Under the pieces are notes generated by a model. The model saw nothing but the letters and a program-made list of their open reading frames with translations. It was not told where the DNA came from and made no database searches. From positions 43,460 to 107,459 of the forward strand of contig NZ_JASCIR010000021.1 of assembly GCF_029968095.1 (NCBI RefSeq): DNA of 64,000 bases, read 5' to 3'. Source of the stretch: Streptomyces solicavernae (GTDB lineage Bacteria > Actinomycetota > Actinomycetes > Streptomycetales > Streptomycetaceae). This document shows, piece by piece, positions 1-8,135 of the stretch. Both the position numbers and the translations under genes were made by a program. Numbering within the stretch: the stretch's first letter is position 1; each line of letters begins with the position of its first letter.

Positions 1-77
1 GGCTGTGCGGCGAGCACCATGCGGAACCCGGTGCGCAGCAGCACCTGGTCGTCGACGAGCATCACGCGGATCGGCAT
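1..77 (-). CDS. LuxR/NarL-type response regulator, N-terminal fragment (cut by window edge)
   Basis: Only the first 25 or so residues are inside the window. They read MPIRVMLVDDQVLLRTGFRM and onward, the typical start of a receiver domain: a beta strand, then the paired acidic residues Asp9-Asp10 that help bind Mg2+ beside the phosphoacceptor Asp (which lies outside the window). I chose the ATG at 77 because GGAGG lies about 11 nt upstream and no other start codon fits. It follows the histidine kinase gene on the same strand by 70 bp, so the two form a two-component pair. The receiver family NarL/FixJ is inferred from the partner kinase being of the HisKA_3 type; the DNA-binding domain is not visible. 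Confidence 0.85.
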   Translation of the reverse strand, partial: MPIRVMLVDDQVLLRTGFRMVLAAQ

Positions 78-122
78 TTCCGGTTCGACCTCCGGGAGGA
101 GCAGGGGCTGACAGGTGTCAGC

Positions 123-158
123 GGGCGTCAATGGGCGTCATTGGGCGTCAATGGGCGG
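123..158. repeat. 10-bp tandem repeat at the 3' end of the kinase gene
   Basis: The unit GGGCGTCAAT occurs at 123, 133 (one mismatch) and 143, followed by a partial fourth copy. The kinase stop codon (complement of 148-150) lies inside the array, so part of it is in the spacer to the response regulator gene. Confidence 0.8.
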
Positions 159-1350
159 GCTTGAGCGGCAGCAGGGCACTGATCCGGAACCCGCCGCCGG
201 GCCGCGGCCCCGCGTCCAGGGTGCCGCCGACCATGCCGACGCGCTCCCGCATCCCGATGAGTCCGTGGCCACGGCCGTCCGCGCCCCCGTCCTCGTACAG
301 CTCATGCGGGGCGCCCTTGCCGTCGTCCTCGACGAGCAGGCCGAGCCCGTCGTCGAAGTAGACGATCCGGACGCTGGCCCCCGCGTTGTCGCCGCCGTGC
401 TTGCGCGTGTTGGTGAGCGCCTCCTGCACGATCCGGTACGCGGTCAGCTCGACGCCGCTGGGCAGCGGGCGCGGGGTGCCCTCGATGCGGAAGTCGACGG
501 TCAGGCCGGAGTGGCGGACCTGCTCGACCAGCTCGTCGATCTGCTGGACGTCCGGCTGCGGCACGTACTCGCCGCTCTCCTGTTGCTCCCCGGTGCGCAG
601 CACGCCGAGCAGCCGGCGCATCTCGGCGAGCGCCTGCCGGCCCGTGCCGGAGATCGTCTCCAGGGCCTTCCTGGCCTGGTCGGGCGCGGTGTCCATGACA
701 TACGCGGCGCCGTCGGCCTGGACCACCATCACCGAGACGTTGTGCGCGACCACGTCGTGCAGCTCGCGGGCGATCCGGGCGCGCTCGGCGGCGACCGCGA
801 CCTTGGCCTGCGCCTCGCGCTCCTGCTCAAGCCGGGCCGCGCGCTCTTCCAGCTGGGCGAAGTACGCGCGACGGGTGCGGATCGAGTCGCCGAGCACCCA
901 GGCGAGGGCGAACGGCACCATCGTGAAGCCCGCGATGAGAATGTTGCCCCAGACGCCGCTGTGCTCGTTCGGCCAGGCGATCTGCGAGATCGGCGCCGCG
1001 CACAGGCCGCCGACGAGCGCGAACCGCCGTGCCCAGTCAGCCCCTTCGGCCGCCACGGTGTAGATCAGCACCAGCATCGCGAAGTCCGCGGGCAGCACGC
1101 TCACATCCGCGATCAGCTGCCCGACCCCCATCGCGGCCACCAGCAGGAGCATCTGCTCCGGCCACTTGCGGCGCAGCGCGACGGCGAGGCACGCGACGAC
1201 GGAGAACACGACCTCGGCGACGCCCGGCTCGCGCCCCTGACTGTTGCCCTGCGACGCCAGCCCCACGACGGACACCATGAGCAGCACGACAGCCCAGAAG
1301 CTGTCGACGCCCGTGGGGTGTCTGCGGAGGAATTCATAGAGGCGCTGCAC
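148..1350 (-). CDS. Membrane sensor histidine kinase (NarL/DesK type)
   Basis: A sensor kinase that autophosphorylates on His and passes phosphate to the neighbouring response regulator. The N-terminal half has about five or six hydrophobic segments, then a charged linker (around LEERAARLEQEREAQAK) leading into the HisKA_3 dimerisation/H-box ELHDVVAHNVSVM. The C-terminal ATPase shows an N-box (IVQEALTNTRKHG), DDGKG and a G-box (GHGLIGMRERVGMVGG). The frame is open to a TTG at 1428, but I prefer the GTG at 1350: the product then starts MQRLYEFLRRHP next to the first membrane segment, and TACGCT sits 7 nt upstream, as for a leaderless transcript. The signal sensed cannot be told from sequence. 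Confidence 0.9.
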   Translation of the reverse strand: MQRLYEFLRRHPTGVDSFWAVVLLMVSVVGLASQGNSQGREPGVAEVVFSVVACLAVALRRKWPEQMLLLVAAMGVGQLIADVSVLPADFAMLVLIYTVAAEGADWARRFALVGGLCAAPISQIAWPNEHSGVWGNILIAGFTMVPFALAWVLGDSIRTRRAYFAQLEERAARLEQEREAQAKVAVAAERARIARELHDVVAHNVSVMVVQADGAAYVMDTAPDQARKALETISGTGRQALAEMRRLLGVLRTGEQQESGEYVPQPDVQQIDELVEQVRHSGLTVDFRIEGTPRPLPSGVELTAYRIVQEALTNTRKHGGDNAGASVRIVYFDDGLGLLVEDDGKGAPHELYEDGGADGRGHGLIGMRERVGMVGGTLDAGPRPGGGFRISALLPLKPAH

Positions 1351-1486
1351 ATAACCCAGCGTAGGTACGCGCCACTCGTGCAGGGTCAGCCGCAGGGTCG
1401 ATCCCGTACGACAGCTCGTACTCCCCAAGGTGGAGGCGCATAGCCTTTCCCGTGGGACGGCAGACGTGAGCAGGGCGAGGTGCGGC

Positions 1487-2536
1487 GTGACGGGTGGTGC
1501 GGCCGAGACGGCCGGTACGAGTGCGGGGTGGCCGCGGGGCTGGCGCGAGGCCGCCGAGGAGGCGCTCTACGGCCGCCCGGACGGCTTCTATCTGCGGCCC
1601 GAGGGCCCCGCGGGCCACTTCCGTACATCCGTGCACGCCTCGCCGCTCTTCGCCGAGGCCGTGGCCGGGCTGCTGTGCCGGGTCGACGCCGCGCTCGGCG
1701 CCCCGGCGGAGCTGGCCTTCGTCGACGTCGGCGCCGGGCGGGGCGAGCTGACGGCCGGGGTGCTGCGCGCGCTGCCCGCCGAGGTGGCGGCGCGCGTGCG
1801 GGCGTACGCGGTGGAGCGCGCGCCCCGGCCGGAGGCCCTGGACGACCCGGGCATCGTGTGGACGGCCCAAGTGCCGCACGGCGTGAGCGGGTTGCTGTTC
1901 GCCAACGAGTGGCTGGACAACGTGCCGGTGGACGTGGTCGAGGTCGACGGCGAGGGCGTGCCGCGCCTGGTGCTGGTCGACCGGGGCGGCGCCGAATCCC
2001 TCGGGCCCGAGCCGTCCGGCGCGGACGCGGAGTGGCTGGAGCGCTGGTGGCCGCTCAAGGCGTGGGAACCCGGGCTGCGCGCGGAGCCGGGCGGTCCGCG
2101 CGACGCGGCCTGGGCGGCGGCCGTCGGCTGTCTGGAGCGGGGCCTCGCGGTGGCCGTGGACTACCACCACACGCGCGGGGCACGACCCGGATTCGGCACC
2201 CTGACCGGGTTCCGGGACGGCCACGAGTGCCGGCCCGTGCCCGACGGCTCCTGCGACCTGACCGCCCATGTGGCGCTCGACGCCTGCGCACTGCCCGGCG
2301 CGAAGCTGACCGACCAGCGCACCGCGCTCACCGCACTCGGCGTCTCGGGCGCCCGGCCCCCGCTGGCCCTGGCGAGCACCGACCCGACCGCGTACGTCCA
2401 TGCCCTCACGCACGCGGGCGAGGCCGCCGAGCTCACCGCGCAGGGCGGACTCGGCGACTTCGGCTGGCTGCTCCAGCCCGTGGACGTACCCCTGCGGGCG
2501 CTACTTGTCGATGTCACCGACGACGAAGAACAGTGA
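1487..2536 (+). CDS. MidA/NDUFAF7-family SAM-dependent methyltransferase
   Basis: Belongs to the MidA family (COG1565, Methyltransf_28), whose mitochondrial member NDUFAF7 methylates an arginine of complex I subunit NDUFS2. The family signatures are present in order: FYLRPEGPAGHFRTSVHASP near the N terminus, the SAM-binding glycine motif FVDVGAGRGELT, the LLFANEWLDNVPVDVV motif, AVDYHH, and GTLTGFR with DLTAHV downstream. The frame is open from 1430; the GTG at 1487 is preferred because GCGAGG ends 6 nt before it. The last 36 bp overlap the 3' end of the nuoD-like gene on the other strand, which is a homologue of the known substrate. Family assignment is strong; the substrate is inference. 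Confidence 0.88.
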   Translation: MTGGAAETAGTSAGWPRGWREAAEEALYGRPDGFYLRPEGPAGHFRTSVHASPLFAEAVAGLLCRVDAALGAPAELAFVDVGAGRGELTAGVLRALPAEVAARVRAYAVERAPRPEALDDPGIVWTAQVPHGVSGLLFANEWLDNVPVDVVEVDGEGVPRLVLVDRGGAESLGPEPSGADAEWLERWWPLKAWEPGLRAEPGGPRDAAWAAAVGCLERGLAVAVDYHHTRGARPGFGTLTGFRDGHECRPVPDGSCDLTAHVALDACALPGAKLTDQRTALTALGVSGARPPLALASTDPTAYVHALTHAGEAAELTAQGGLGDFGWLLQPVDVPLRALLVDVTDDEEQ

Positions 2537-3661
2537 CCCCAGAATCGCCACCATGTCGGCGACCAGCGTCCCGGGCAGCAGCTCGGTCAGCGCCTGGATG
2601 TTGTTGTACGAGGCGGAGCGCAGCTTGAGGCGGTACGGGGTCTTCTCGCCCTTGGACACCAGGTAGTAGCCGTTGATGCCGAGGGGGTTCTCCGTCCAGG
2701 CGTACGTGTGCCCCTCGGGGGCCTTGAGGACCTTCGGCAGGCGCTGGTTGATGGGGCCCGGCTCCAGCTCCGCGATCCGGTCCAGGCAGGCGTCGGCGAG
2801 GTCCAGGGCGTTGTGCGTCTGCTCCAGGAGGCACTCGAAGCGGGCCAGGCAGTCGCCCTCCTGCCGCGTCACGACCTTCAGCTCCTGCTGCAGCTCTCCG
2901 TACGCGAGGTACGGCTCGTCCCTGCGCAGGTCGAAGTCGACGCCGGAGGCACGGGCGATCGGTCCGCTCACCCCGTACGCGTGCACCGCCTCGGGGGTGA
3001 GGACGCCCACTCCGCGTGTGCGGCCGCGGAAGATCTCGTTGCCGAGGACCAGGCGGTCGTACACGTCCATCCGCGAGCGGACCGAGGCAACCCCGTGGCG
3101 GGCGCGCGACGTCCAACCGAGCGGAAGGTCCTCCTTGAGGCCGCCGACGCGGTTGAACATGTAGTGCATGCGGCCGCCGGAGACCTCCTCCATGACGTTC
3201 TGGAGCTCCTCCCGCTCCCGGAAGGCATGGAAGACGGGGGTGATTCCGCCCAGTTCGAGCGGGTACGAACCAAGGAACATCAGATGGTTGAGGACGCGGT
3301 TCAGCTCGGCGAGCAGCGTGCGCGTCCACACCGCGCGTTCGGGCACCTCCATGCCGAGCATCCGCTCGACGGCGAGGACCACGCCCAGCTCGTTGGAGAA
3401 GGCGGAGAGCCAGTCGTGGCGGTTGGCCAGCATCACGATCTGCCGGTAGTCCCGCGCCTCGAAGAGCTTCTCCGCGCCGCGGTGCATATAGCCGATCACC
3501 GGCTCGACGTGCTGGATGCGCTCGCCGTCGAGCACCAGGCGCAGGCGCAGCACGCCGTGGGTGGACGGGTGCTGGGGGCCGATGTTGAGCACCATGTCCG
3601 TGCTCTCCGCGGCTCCGCCGACGCCTACGGTCCTGATCTTCGGATCCGTCTTGGTACTCAT
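2501..3661 (-). CDS. nuoD2: Solitary NADH-quinone oxidoreductase subunit D paralogue (NuoD2)
   Basis: A 386-residue homologue of the 49-kDa subunit of complex I (NuoD/Nqo4/NDUFS2), full length from GPQHPSTHGVLRL to the C-terminal GDIDK. No other nuo gene is near, so this is a stand-alone paralogue. By ungapped alignment to bovine NDUFS2 recalled from memory, the quinone-site His59 corresponds to His35 (kept), methylated Arg85 to Arg61 (kept, YMHRGAEKL), but quinone-site Tyr108 corresponds to Trp84 (NRHDW). The start at 3661 gives the usual short leader. Possible roles are an alternative complex I subunit or a module with a changed electron acceptor; neither is shown here. Overlaps tail-to-tail with the MidA gene. 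Confidence 0.92.
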   Translation of the reverse strand: MSTKTDPKIRTVGVGGAAESTDMVLNIGPQHPSTHGVLRLRLVLDGERIQHVEPVIGYMHRGAEKLFEARDYRQIVMLANRHDWLSAFSNELGVVLAVERMLGMEVPERAVWTRTLLAELNRVLNHLMFLGSYPLELGGITPVFHAFREREELQNVMEEVSGGRMHYMFNRVGGLKEDLPLGWTSRARHGVASVRSRMDVYDRLVLGNEIFRGRTRGVGVLTPEAVHAYGVSGPIARASGVDFDLRRDEPYLAYGELQQELKVVTRQEGDCLARFECLLEQTHNALDLADACLDRIAELEPGPINQRLPKVLKAPEGHTYAWTENPLGINGYYLVSKGEKTPYRLKLRSASYNNIQALTELLPGTLVADMVAILGSLFFVVGDIDK

Positions 3662-3689
3662 ACGCACAGTGTGTCGTACGGCACTGACA

Positions 3690-3838
3690 TCGATCGAGAC
3701 GGGGACAGGGATGGAGGAGACGGGGACAGGGACAGGGATGGGGGCGGGGAGAGGCATGAGCAGACGGGGAGGGATGGGGAGGCGGGAGAGGCATGAGCAG
3801 ACGGGAACAGGGATGAGTAGGCGGAGACAGGGATGAAG
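3690..3838. repeat. Purine-rich imperfect repeats upstream of the PH-domain operon
   Basis: The + strand is almost entirely purine with units like GGGACAGGGATG; the block GAGAGGCATGAGCAGACGGG occurs twice (about 3748 and 3786). It fills the spacer between nuoD2 and the PH-domain genes, where a promoter and 5' leader must lie. Confidence 0.75.
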
Positions 3839-3847
3839 GGGACTTCG

Positions 3848-4366
3848 ATGAGTGCGGCGTCCGCGGGCGGAGAGCCGGTTCCCGGCGGGACGGCGGTGGA
3901 GCCGGAGCCCGCCTGGCGGGGGCTGCCGCGGGCCGTGCTCACGCTGCGCCGGCTGCTCCTCGTCCTGTGGATGGTGCCGCTGGCCGTGGCCGTCGGGCTG
4001 CTCCTCGGGCTCCTCGCGGGCCCGGCATGGGCGGCCTTCGCCGCGCTGCCCGCGGGCCTGCTGCTGTGGGGCTGGCCGCTGCTCGGCCGCAACTGGCGGT
4101 CCTGGCGGTACGCGGAGCGCGCCGACGACCTGCTGATCCAGCGCGGCGTGCTGTGGCGCGAGGAGACGGTGGTCCCGTACGGCCGGATGCAGCTCGTCGA
4201 GGTCGAATCGGGGCCGCTGCAGCGGAAGTTCGGGCTCGCGAGCCTGCAGCTGCACACCGCGGCCGCGGCGACGGACGCGACGCTGCCGGGGCTCGACCCG
4301 CGCGAGGCCGAACGCCTGCGGGACCGGCTCACCGAGCTGGGCGAGGCACGATCGGCGGGCCTGTGA
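3848..4366 (+). CDS. PH domain-containing membrane protein (YdbS-like)
   Basis: About 172 residues. Two adjoining hydrophobic segments (LLLVLWMVPLAVAVGLLLGLLA region and the following AWAAFAALPAGLLLWGWPLL) precede a single bacterial PH-like domain (bPH_2) with the family features VLWREETVVPYGRMQLVEVE and RKFGLASLQLHTAAA. ATG 3848 is preferred over ATG 3833 because AAGGGGA lies just upstream. It overlaps the next, longer PH-domain gene by 4 bp (GTGA). In Bacillus the equivalent ydbS-ydbT pair is linked to resistance to antimicrobial peptides; applying that here is inference. Confidence 0.85.
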   Translation: MSAASAGGEPVPGGTAVEPEPAWRGLPRAVLTLRRLLLVLWMVPLAVAVGLLLGLLAGPAWAAFAALPAGLLLWGWPLLGRNWRSWRYAERADDLLIQRGVLWREETVVPYGRMQLVEVESGPLQRKFGLASLQLHTAAAATDATLPGLDPREAERLRDRLTELGEARSAGL

Positions 4367-5703
4367 ACCCCACGGACGGACCACCGGCGGAGGCTCCCGG
4401 CGCGGGCGCCGTGCAGGAGCGCCGGCTGCACCCCGTCACGCCCCTGCGCCGCGCCTGGGCGCCCCTCGCGGTCGGGGCCGGCTGGGCGGTGCACGATCCG
4501 GACGGCGTGTACCGGCGGGTCACGGACCTGGCCGTGGAGACGCTGCTGCTGGGCGGCGCCGGACTCGTCCTCGCGGCCGCCCTCTACGGCTTCCTCAGCT
4601 GGTGGTTCACGCACTTCGCGGTGACCGGGACCGAGCTGCGGATCCGCACCGGACTGCTCTTCCGTCGCACCGCCCACATCCGCCTCGACCGCCTCCAGGC
4701 CGTCGACGTCAACCAGCCGCTGCTCGCCCGCGTCGCCGGCGTCGCCAAGCTGAAGATGGACGTCATCGGCACGGACTCCAAGGACGAGCTGGCCTACCTG
4801 AGCGAGCGGGACGCCACCGCGCTGCGGGCCGAACTCCTCGCCCGCGCGGCCGGGTTCGCCCCCGAGACGGCCCGGGACGTCGGCGAGGCCCCGGTCGCGA
4901 ACCTCGTCCACGTACCGCCCAAACAGCTCGCCCTCTCGCTGCTCCTGACCGGCACGACCTGGGTGCTGCTCGTCGCCGCGCTGGCCGTGCCGCCGCTGCT
5001 GTGGCTGGCCACGCACAGCATCGGCCTGCTGATCGGCACCGGACTGCCGCTGCTCGGCGCGGCGGGCGCGAGCAGCGTGGGGAAGTTCGTGAAGCAGTAC
5101 GACTGGCGGGTCGGCGCGTCCCCGGACGGCCTGCGGCTCGACCACGGGCTGCTCGACAAGGAGCACGAGACGGTGCCGCCCGGCCGCGTCCAGACCGTAC
5201 GGATCGTGGAGCCGCTGCTGTGGCGGCGGCGCGGCTGGGTGCGGGTGGAGCTGGACGTCGCCGGGTCGTCGAACAGCGTCCTGGTGCCGGTCGCGCCGCG
5301 CGAGCTGGCCGTGTCGGTGATCGCCCGGATCCTGCCGGGCGTCACGGTGCCGGAGCCGGACGAGCTGTCCCGGCCGCCCGCACGCGCGCGGTGGTGCCTG
5401 CCGGTGTGGTGGCGCGGCCACGGACTCGCCGTGACGGACGCGGTGTTCACGGCCCGGCGCGGGCTGCTCTGCCGCACGCTCAGCCTGGTCCCGCACGCGA
5501 AGGTGCAGAGCGTACGGCTCACTCAGGGGCCCTGGGAGCGGCGCAACGGTGTGGCCGGCCTCCACGTGGAGACCGGTGCGAACACGTCCGTCGCCGCGCG
5601 GCTGCGGGACGCGGCGGAGGCGGAACTCCTGCTCCAGGCCCAGGCGGACCGCTCGCGCACCGGGCGCAGGACGGCGCGGCCGGATCGGTGGATGGCGACG
5701 TAG
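4363..5703 (+). CDS. PH domain-containing membrane protein (YdbT-like)
   Basis: A 446-residue partner of the preceding gene, starting at a GTG that overlaps its stop codon. It contains repeated bPH_2 modules (around FRRTAHIRLDRLQAVDVNQP, DHGLLDKEHETVPPGRVQTV and ARRGLLCRTLSLVPHAKVQS) separated by hydrophobic hairpins (for example LLLTGTTWVLLVAALAVPPL). Each module repeats the pattern 'xR-x-HxxLxRVQxVxxxxP/LLxR' typical of the family. The reading frame continues upstream of 4363 without a better start. Likely a membrane-associated complex with the YdbS-like protein; its role in envelope stress is not proved by sequence. Confidence 0.87.
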   Translation: MNPTDGPPAEAPGAGAVQERRLHPVTPLRRAWAPLAVGAGWAVHDPDGVYRRVTDLAVETLLLGGAGLVLAAALYGFLSWWFTHFAVTGTELRIRTGLLFRRTAHIRLDRLQAVDVNQPLLARVAGVAKLKMDVIGTDSKDELAYLSERDATALRAELLARAAGFAPETARDVGEAPVANLVHVPPKQLALSLLLTGTTWVLLVAALAVPPLLWLATHSIGLLIGTGLPLLGAAGASSVGKFVKQYDWRVGASPDGLRLDHGLLDKEHETVPPGRVQTVRIVEPLLWRRRGWVRVELDVAGSSNSVLVPVAPRELAVSVIARILPGVTVPEPDELSRPPARARWCLPVWWRGHGLAVTDAVFTARRGLLCRTLSLVPHAKVQSVRLTQGPWERRNGVAGLHVETGANTSVAARLRDAAEAELLLQAQADRSRTGRRTARPDRWMAT

Positions 5704-5717
5704 GTCCGGCTGCGCGC

Positions 5718-5751
5718 GAGGGGGCCACGGCCTTCCGGCCGTGGCCCCCTC
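5718..5751. terminator. Bidirectional terminator hairpin
   Basis: A perfect 15-bp inverted repeat (GAGGGGGCCACGGCC / its complement) with loop TTCC lies between the convergent PH-domain operon and the coiled-coil protein gene. Confidence 0.8.
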
Positions 5752-5779
5752 GCAGGTACCTGGTGACGTGCTCCGTGCC

Positions 5780-6919
5780 CTACGAGATCGCGCTGCGCAG
5801 ATCCGCCAGGTCGAGCTGTTCCGTGTCGTCGTGGGCGGTGAGGTCGATGACCTCGCCGACGGCAAGGTCCTCCGCGTCGGCCTCGCCGAGTGCCTCCTCG
5901 CCGATCACGTCCGCGAGGTCCTTGTTCTCGATCGCCCTGACCTGGTCCCGTACGGCTTGTTCGGCTTGACCGGGCTGTGCAGTAGCTGGTTCGGCCTGCT
6001 CCGCCTCCGGGCTCATCGCGCCGAAGAAGTCGAAGCCGCCGACGGGGCGGGGCGCCCTCCGGGCGGCCGGGGTGTACGGCGCGGCCGACGCCGCGGTCGC
6101 GGCCGGTACGGGGTAGTGCCGCGGGGCCGGGGTGAGGGCGGCCGTACGCGACTGTGCGCCGGCCGCCTCGGACTTCCCCTGTGCCGCGTCCGCCCCCTCA
6201 CGCCTCGCGCCGTCGCGCGTCAGCTGGTCCAGCGCGGCGTTGGCCCGGCGGTAGAGCGCGGGGCTCGGGACGCGGGCCGACGTGGCGGGCTCACTGCGGG
6301 CGGCGCCGTCGACGCGGCCGGCGCCGTTAACCCGGTCGGTGCCGTGTCCATGACCGGCGGCGCCTCCGTGACCGGTGCCGTTTCCGTGACCGGCGCTGCC
6401 TCCGTGACCGGCGCTGCCTCCGTGACCGGTGCCGCCTCCGGCGGGCAGCGCCTTCGCCGGCGCGGACGCCTCGATCGCGAGGCGTCTGCGGCCTTCGAGC
6501 GCGCTGGCCCGCTCGGTCTCCGCGGTCGCGTACCGGCGCAGCAGCGCCGCGTGTTCGGAGCGCAGGGCGGCGAGTTCGGTGCGCTTGGCGCGGAGCTTGG
6601 CCTCCAGCTTCGCGCGCAGCTCCCGCGACTCTTCGAGGTCGGACTCCAGCTCGGCTGTGCGTTCCTCGTGCTTCCACTCGTCGCTCGCTCTGGCCCGGGT
6701 CAGTTCCGCGACGCGCTTGCCGGCGACCCGGTCCCATCGGCGCATGACGACCGAGCCGACGACGGCCGCTGCTGCGGCACCGGCGACCAGGCCGCGGAGC
6801 ACCACGGGTTCCGCGACCAGCCAAGCTGCGGCGGCGCAGACCAGTGAGACACCGGCGACCGTCGAGGGGGGAAGCAGCCTGTGCAGGGGTGGGGAATGGC
6901 GGTGACGTCCACGTGGCAT
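5780..6919 (-). CDS. Membrane-anchored coiled-coil protein of unknown function
   Basis: I do not recognise a family. The 379-residue product has two N-terminal hydrophobic segments (VAGVSLVCAAAAWLVA and LRGLVAGAAAAAVVGSVVM), then a long charged, heptad-like stretch (KHEERTAELESDLEESRELR and on) that looks like a coiled coil, a Gly-His-rich low-complexity tract of repeated GHGGSA-type units (about residues 190-230), a proline/alanine-rich linker, and an acidic C terminus. ATG 6919 begins MPRGRHRHSPPLH; the frame is open further upstream to 7006 but without a convincing start. It is the only gene between two terminator-like regions and probably has its own promoter in 6920-7109. Likely structural or envelope-associated; that is a guess from architecture. 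Confidence 0.75.
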   Translation of the reverse strand: MPRGRHRHSPPLHRLLPPSTVAGVSLVCAAAAWLVAEPVVLRGLVAGAAAAAVVGSVVMRRWDRVAGKRVAELTRARASDEWKHEERTAELESDLEESRELRAKLEAKLRAKRTELAALRSEHAALLRRYATAETERASALEGRRRLAIEASAPAKALPAGGGTGHGGSAGHGGSAGHGNGTGHGGAAGHGHGTDRVNGAGRVDGAARSEPATSARVPSPALYRRANAALDQLTRDGARREGADAAQGKSEAAGAQSRTAALTPAPRHYPVPAATAASAAPYTPAARRAPRPVGGFDFFGAMSPEAEQAEPATAQPGQAEQAVRDQVRAIENKDLADVIGEEALGEADAEDLAVGEVIDLTAHDDTEQLDLADLRSAIS

Positions 6920-7109
6920 GGCCAGAAACTTACCGCGCGTGCACGACGGACGAACCCCCGCCCGGGAAAGTGTTCCCTTGTGGTTACGTACGCCGAACCG
7001 GTTCAAGCGGCAACCAACGGTAACCCCCTCCCGTTACTTGCCACTTGGGTCCGCACTTCGGCCCGGACTTCGGCCCGGCACGCCTGGGAATGCCGACCCG
7101 AACTCAAGA

Positions 7110-8081
7110 TCATTTCTTGAGCAGCCCCTTCGCCTCCAGGTACTCCTTCGCGGCGTCGGCCTCCTTCACGCGCTCCGCGTCGACCTTGCGGTTGAGTTCC
7201 ATGAGGTCCTCGGTCGTCAGCGTCTCGGTGAGCTTCGCGAGCGCGTCGGCTATCGCCTTGTCGCCCGCGTCCTCGGCGTTCACCACGGGAAGGATGTTGT
7301 CGGCGTTCTGCAGGTTCTTGTCGTCCTTGAGCAGGACCAGGCCGAAGTTCTCCAGGGTGGCGTCCGTGGTGGTGGTCAGGACCAGCTGGTCCTCCCCGTC
7401 CTTGACGGCCTGCTTGGCCTGCGGCGTGCCGACGCCCTTGGGGTCGACGCCCGTCACGTCGATGCCGTACGTCTTCTTCAACCCCGGTGCGCAGAACGGC
7501 CGGACCTCGCATTCGTCACCGGCGGCGATCTTCACCTTCAACTTCGAGCGGCCCAGGTCGGAAAGCGTCTTGAGGTTGTTCTTCTGCGCGTATTCCTTGC
7601 TGACCGCGAAAGCGTTCTGGTCGACGGCCGCTCCGGCCGGGAGTACCTTCAGGCCGCGCGGTTCGGCGAGCTTCTTCAGCGCGGCCACGGTGTCTTCCAC
7701 ATCGCTCGACGCGACGGGCTTCGCCTTCGGGCCGTTCTTGTCGATGTTCAGGAATTCGGCGAGCGTCGCCGCGTATTCCGGTACGACGTCGATGTCGCCC
7801 TTCTCCAGCGACGGTTCGTAAAGCTCGCGGTTCTCCACCGTCTTGATCGAGGTGTTGTATCCGGCGTCCCGCAGAAGCTGGGAGTACAGCTCGGCAAGCA
7901 CCTTCGACTCGGTGAATCCGGCCGAACCCACCACCAGCGTGCCCTTCTTGCCGGCGCCGCCCTCGCTGCCGGCGCCCTTGTCCTCCAGGCTCTTGCCGCC
8001 GCAGGCGGTGAGGCCGGCGGCCAGGCCGACGACGGCCACCGCCGCGGCCGCCCTGCGGATGCCCTGCCCAAAGTGCTTCAT
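7110..8081 (-). CDS. Osmoprotectant (glycine betaine/choline-type) ABC transporter substrate-binding lipoprotein
   Basis: A 323-residue OpuAC/ProX-type binding protein. The N terminus is a lipoprotein signal ending in LTACGG, so Cys27 should be lipidated. The mature part has the family opening GTLVVGSAGFTESKVLAELY, then ELYEPSLEKGDIDVVPEY and the PKGVGTPQAKQAVKDGEDQL region. It lies 54 bp downstream of the two permease genes on the same strand and would deliver ligand to them; the ATPase is transcribed divergently. The exact ligand (glycine betaine, choline, carnitine or another) cannot be called, because I cannot confirm the aromatic cage residues by eye. Confidence 0.9.
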   Translation of the reverse strand: MKHFGQGIRRAAAAVAVVGLAAGLTACGGKSLEDKGAGSEGGAGKKGTLVVGSAGFTESKVLAELYSQLLRDAGYNTSIKTVENRELYEPSLEKGDIDVVPEYAATLAEFLNIDKNGPKAKPVASSDVEDTVAALKKLAEPRGLKVLPAGAAVDQNAFAVSKEYAQKNNLKTLSDLGRSKLKVKIAAGDECEVRPFCAPGLKKTYGIDVTGVDPKGVGTPQAKQAVKDGEDQLVLTTTTDATLENFGLVLLKDDKNLQNADNILPVVNAEDAGDKAIADALAKLTETLTTEDLMELNRKVDAERVKEADAAKEYLEAKGLLKK

Positions 8082-8135
8082 GGGGTATCACCAATCAATG
8101 TCGTCACGGCCGTTGTCGTACGAGAAGCAGTTGTC

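Noticed and set aside
2501..4384. A 627-residue minus-strand frame extending nuoD2 far upstream
   Set aside because: The extra N-terminal 240 residues are low-complexity, opposite the PH-domain gene, and the NuoD family starts near the ATG at 3661.
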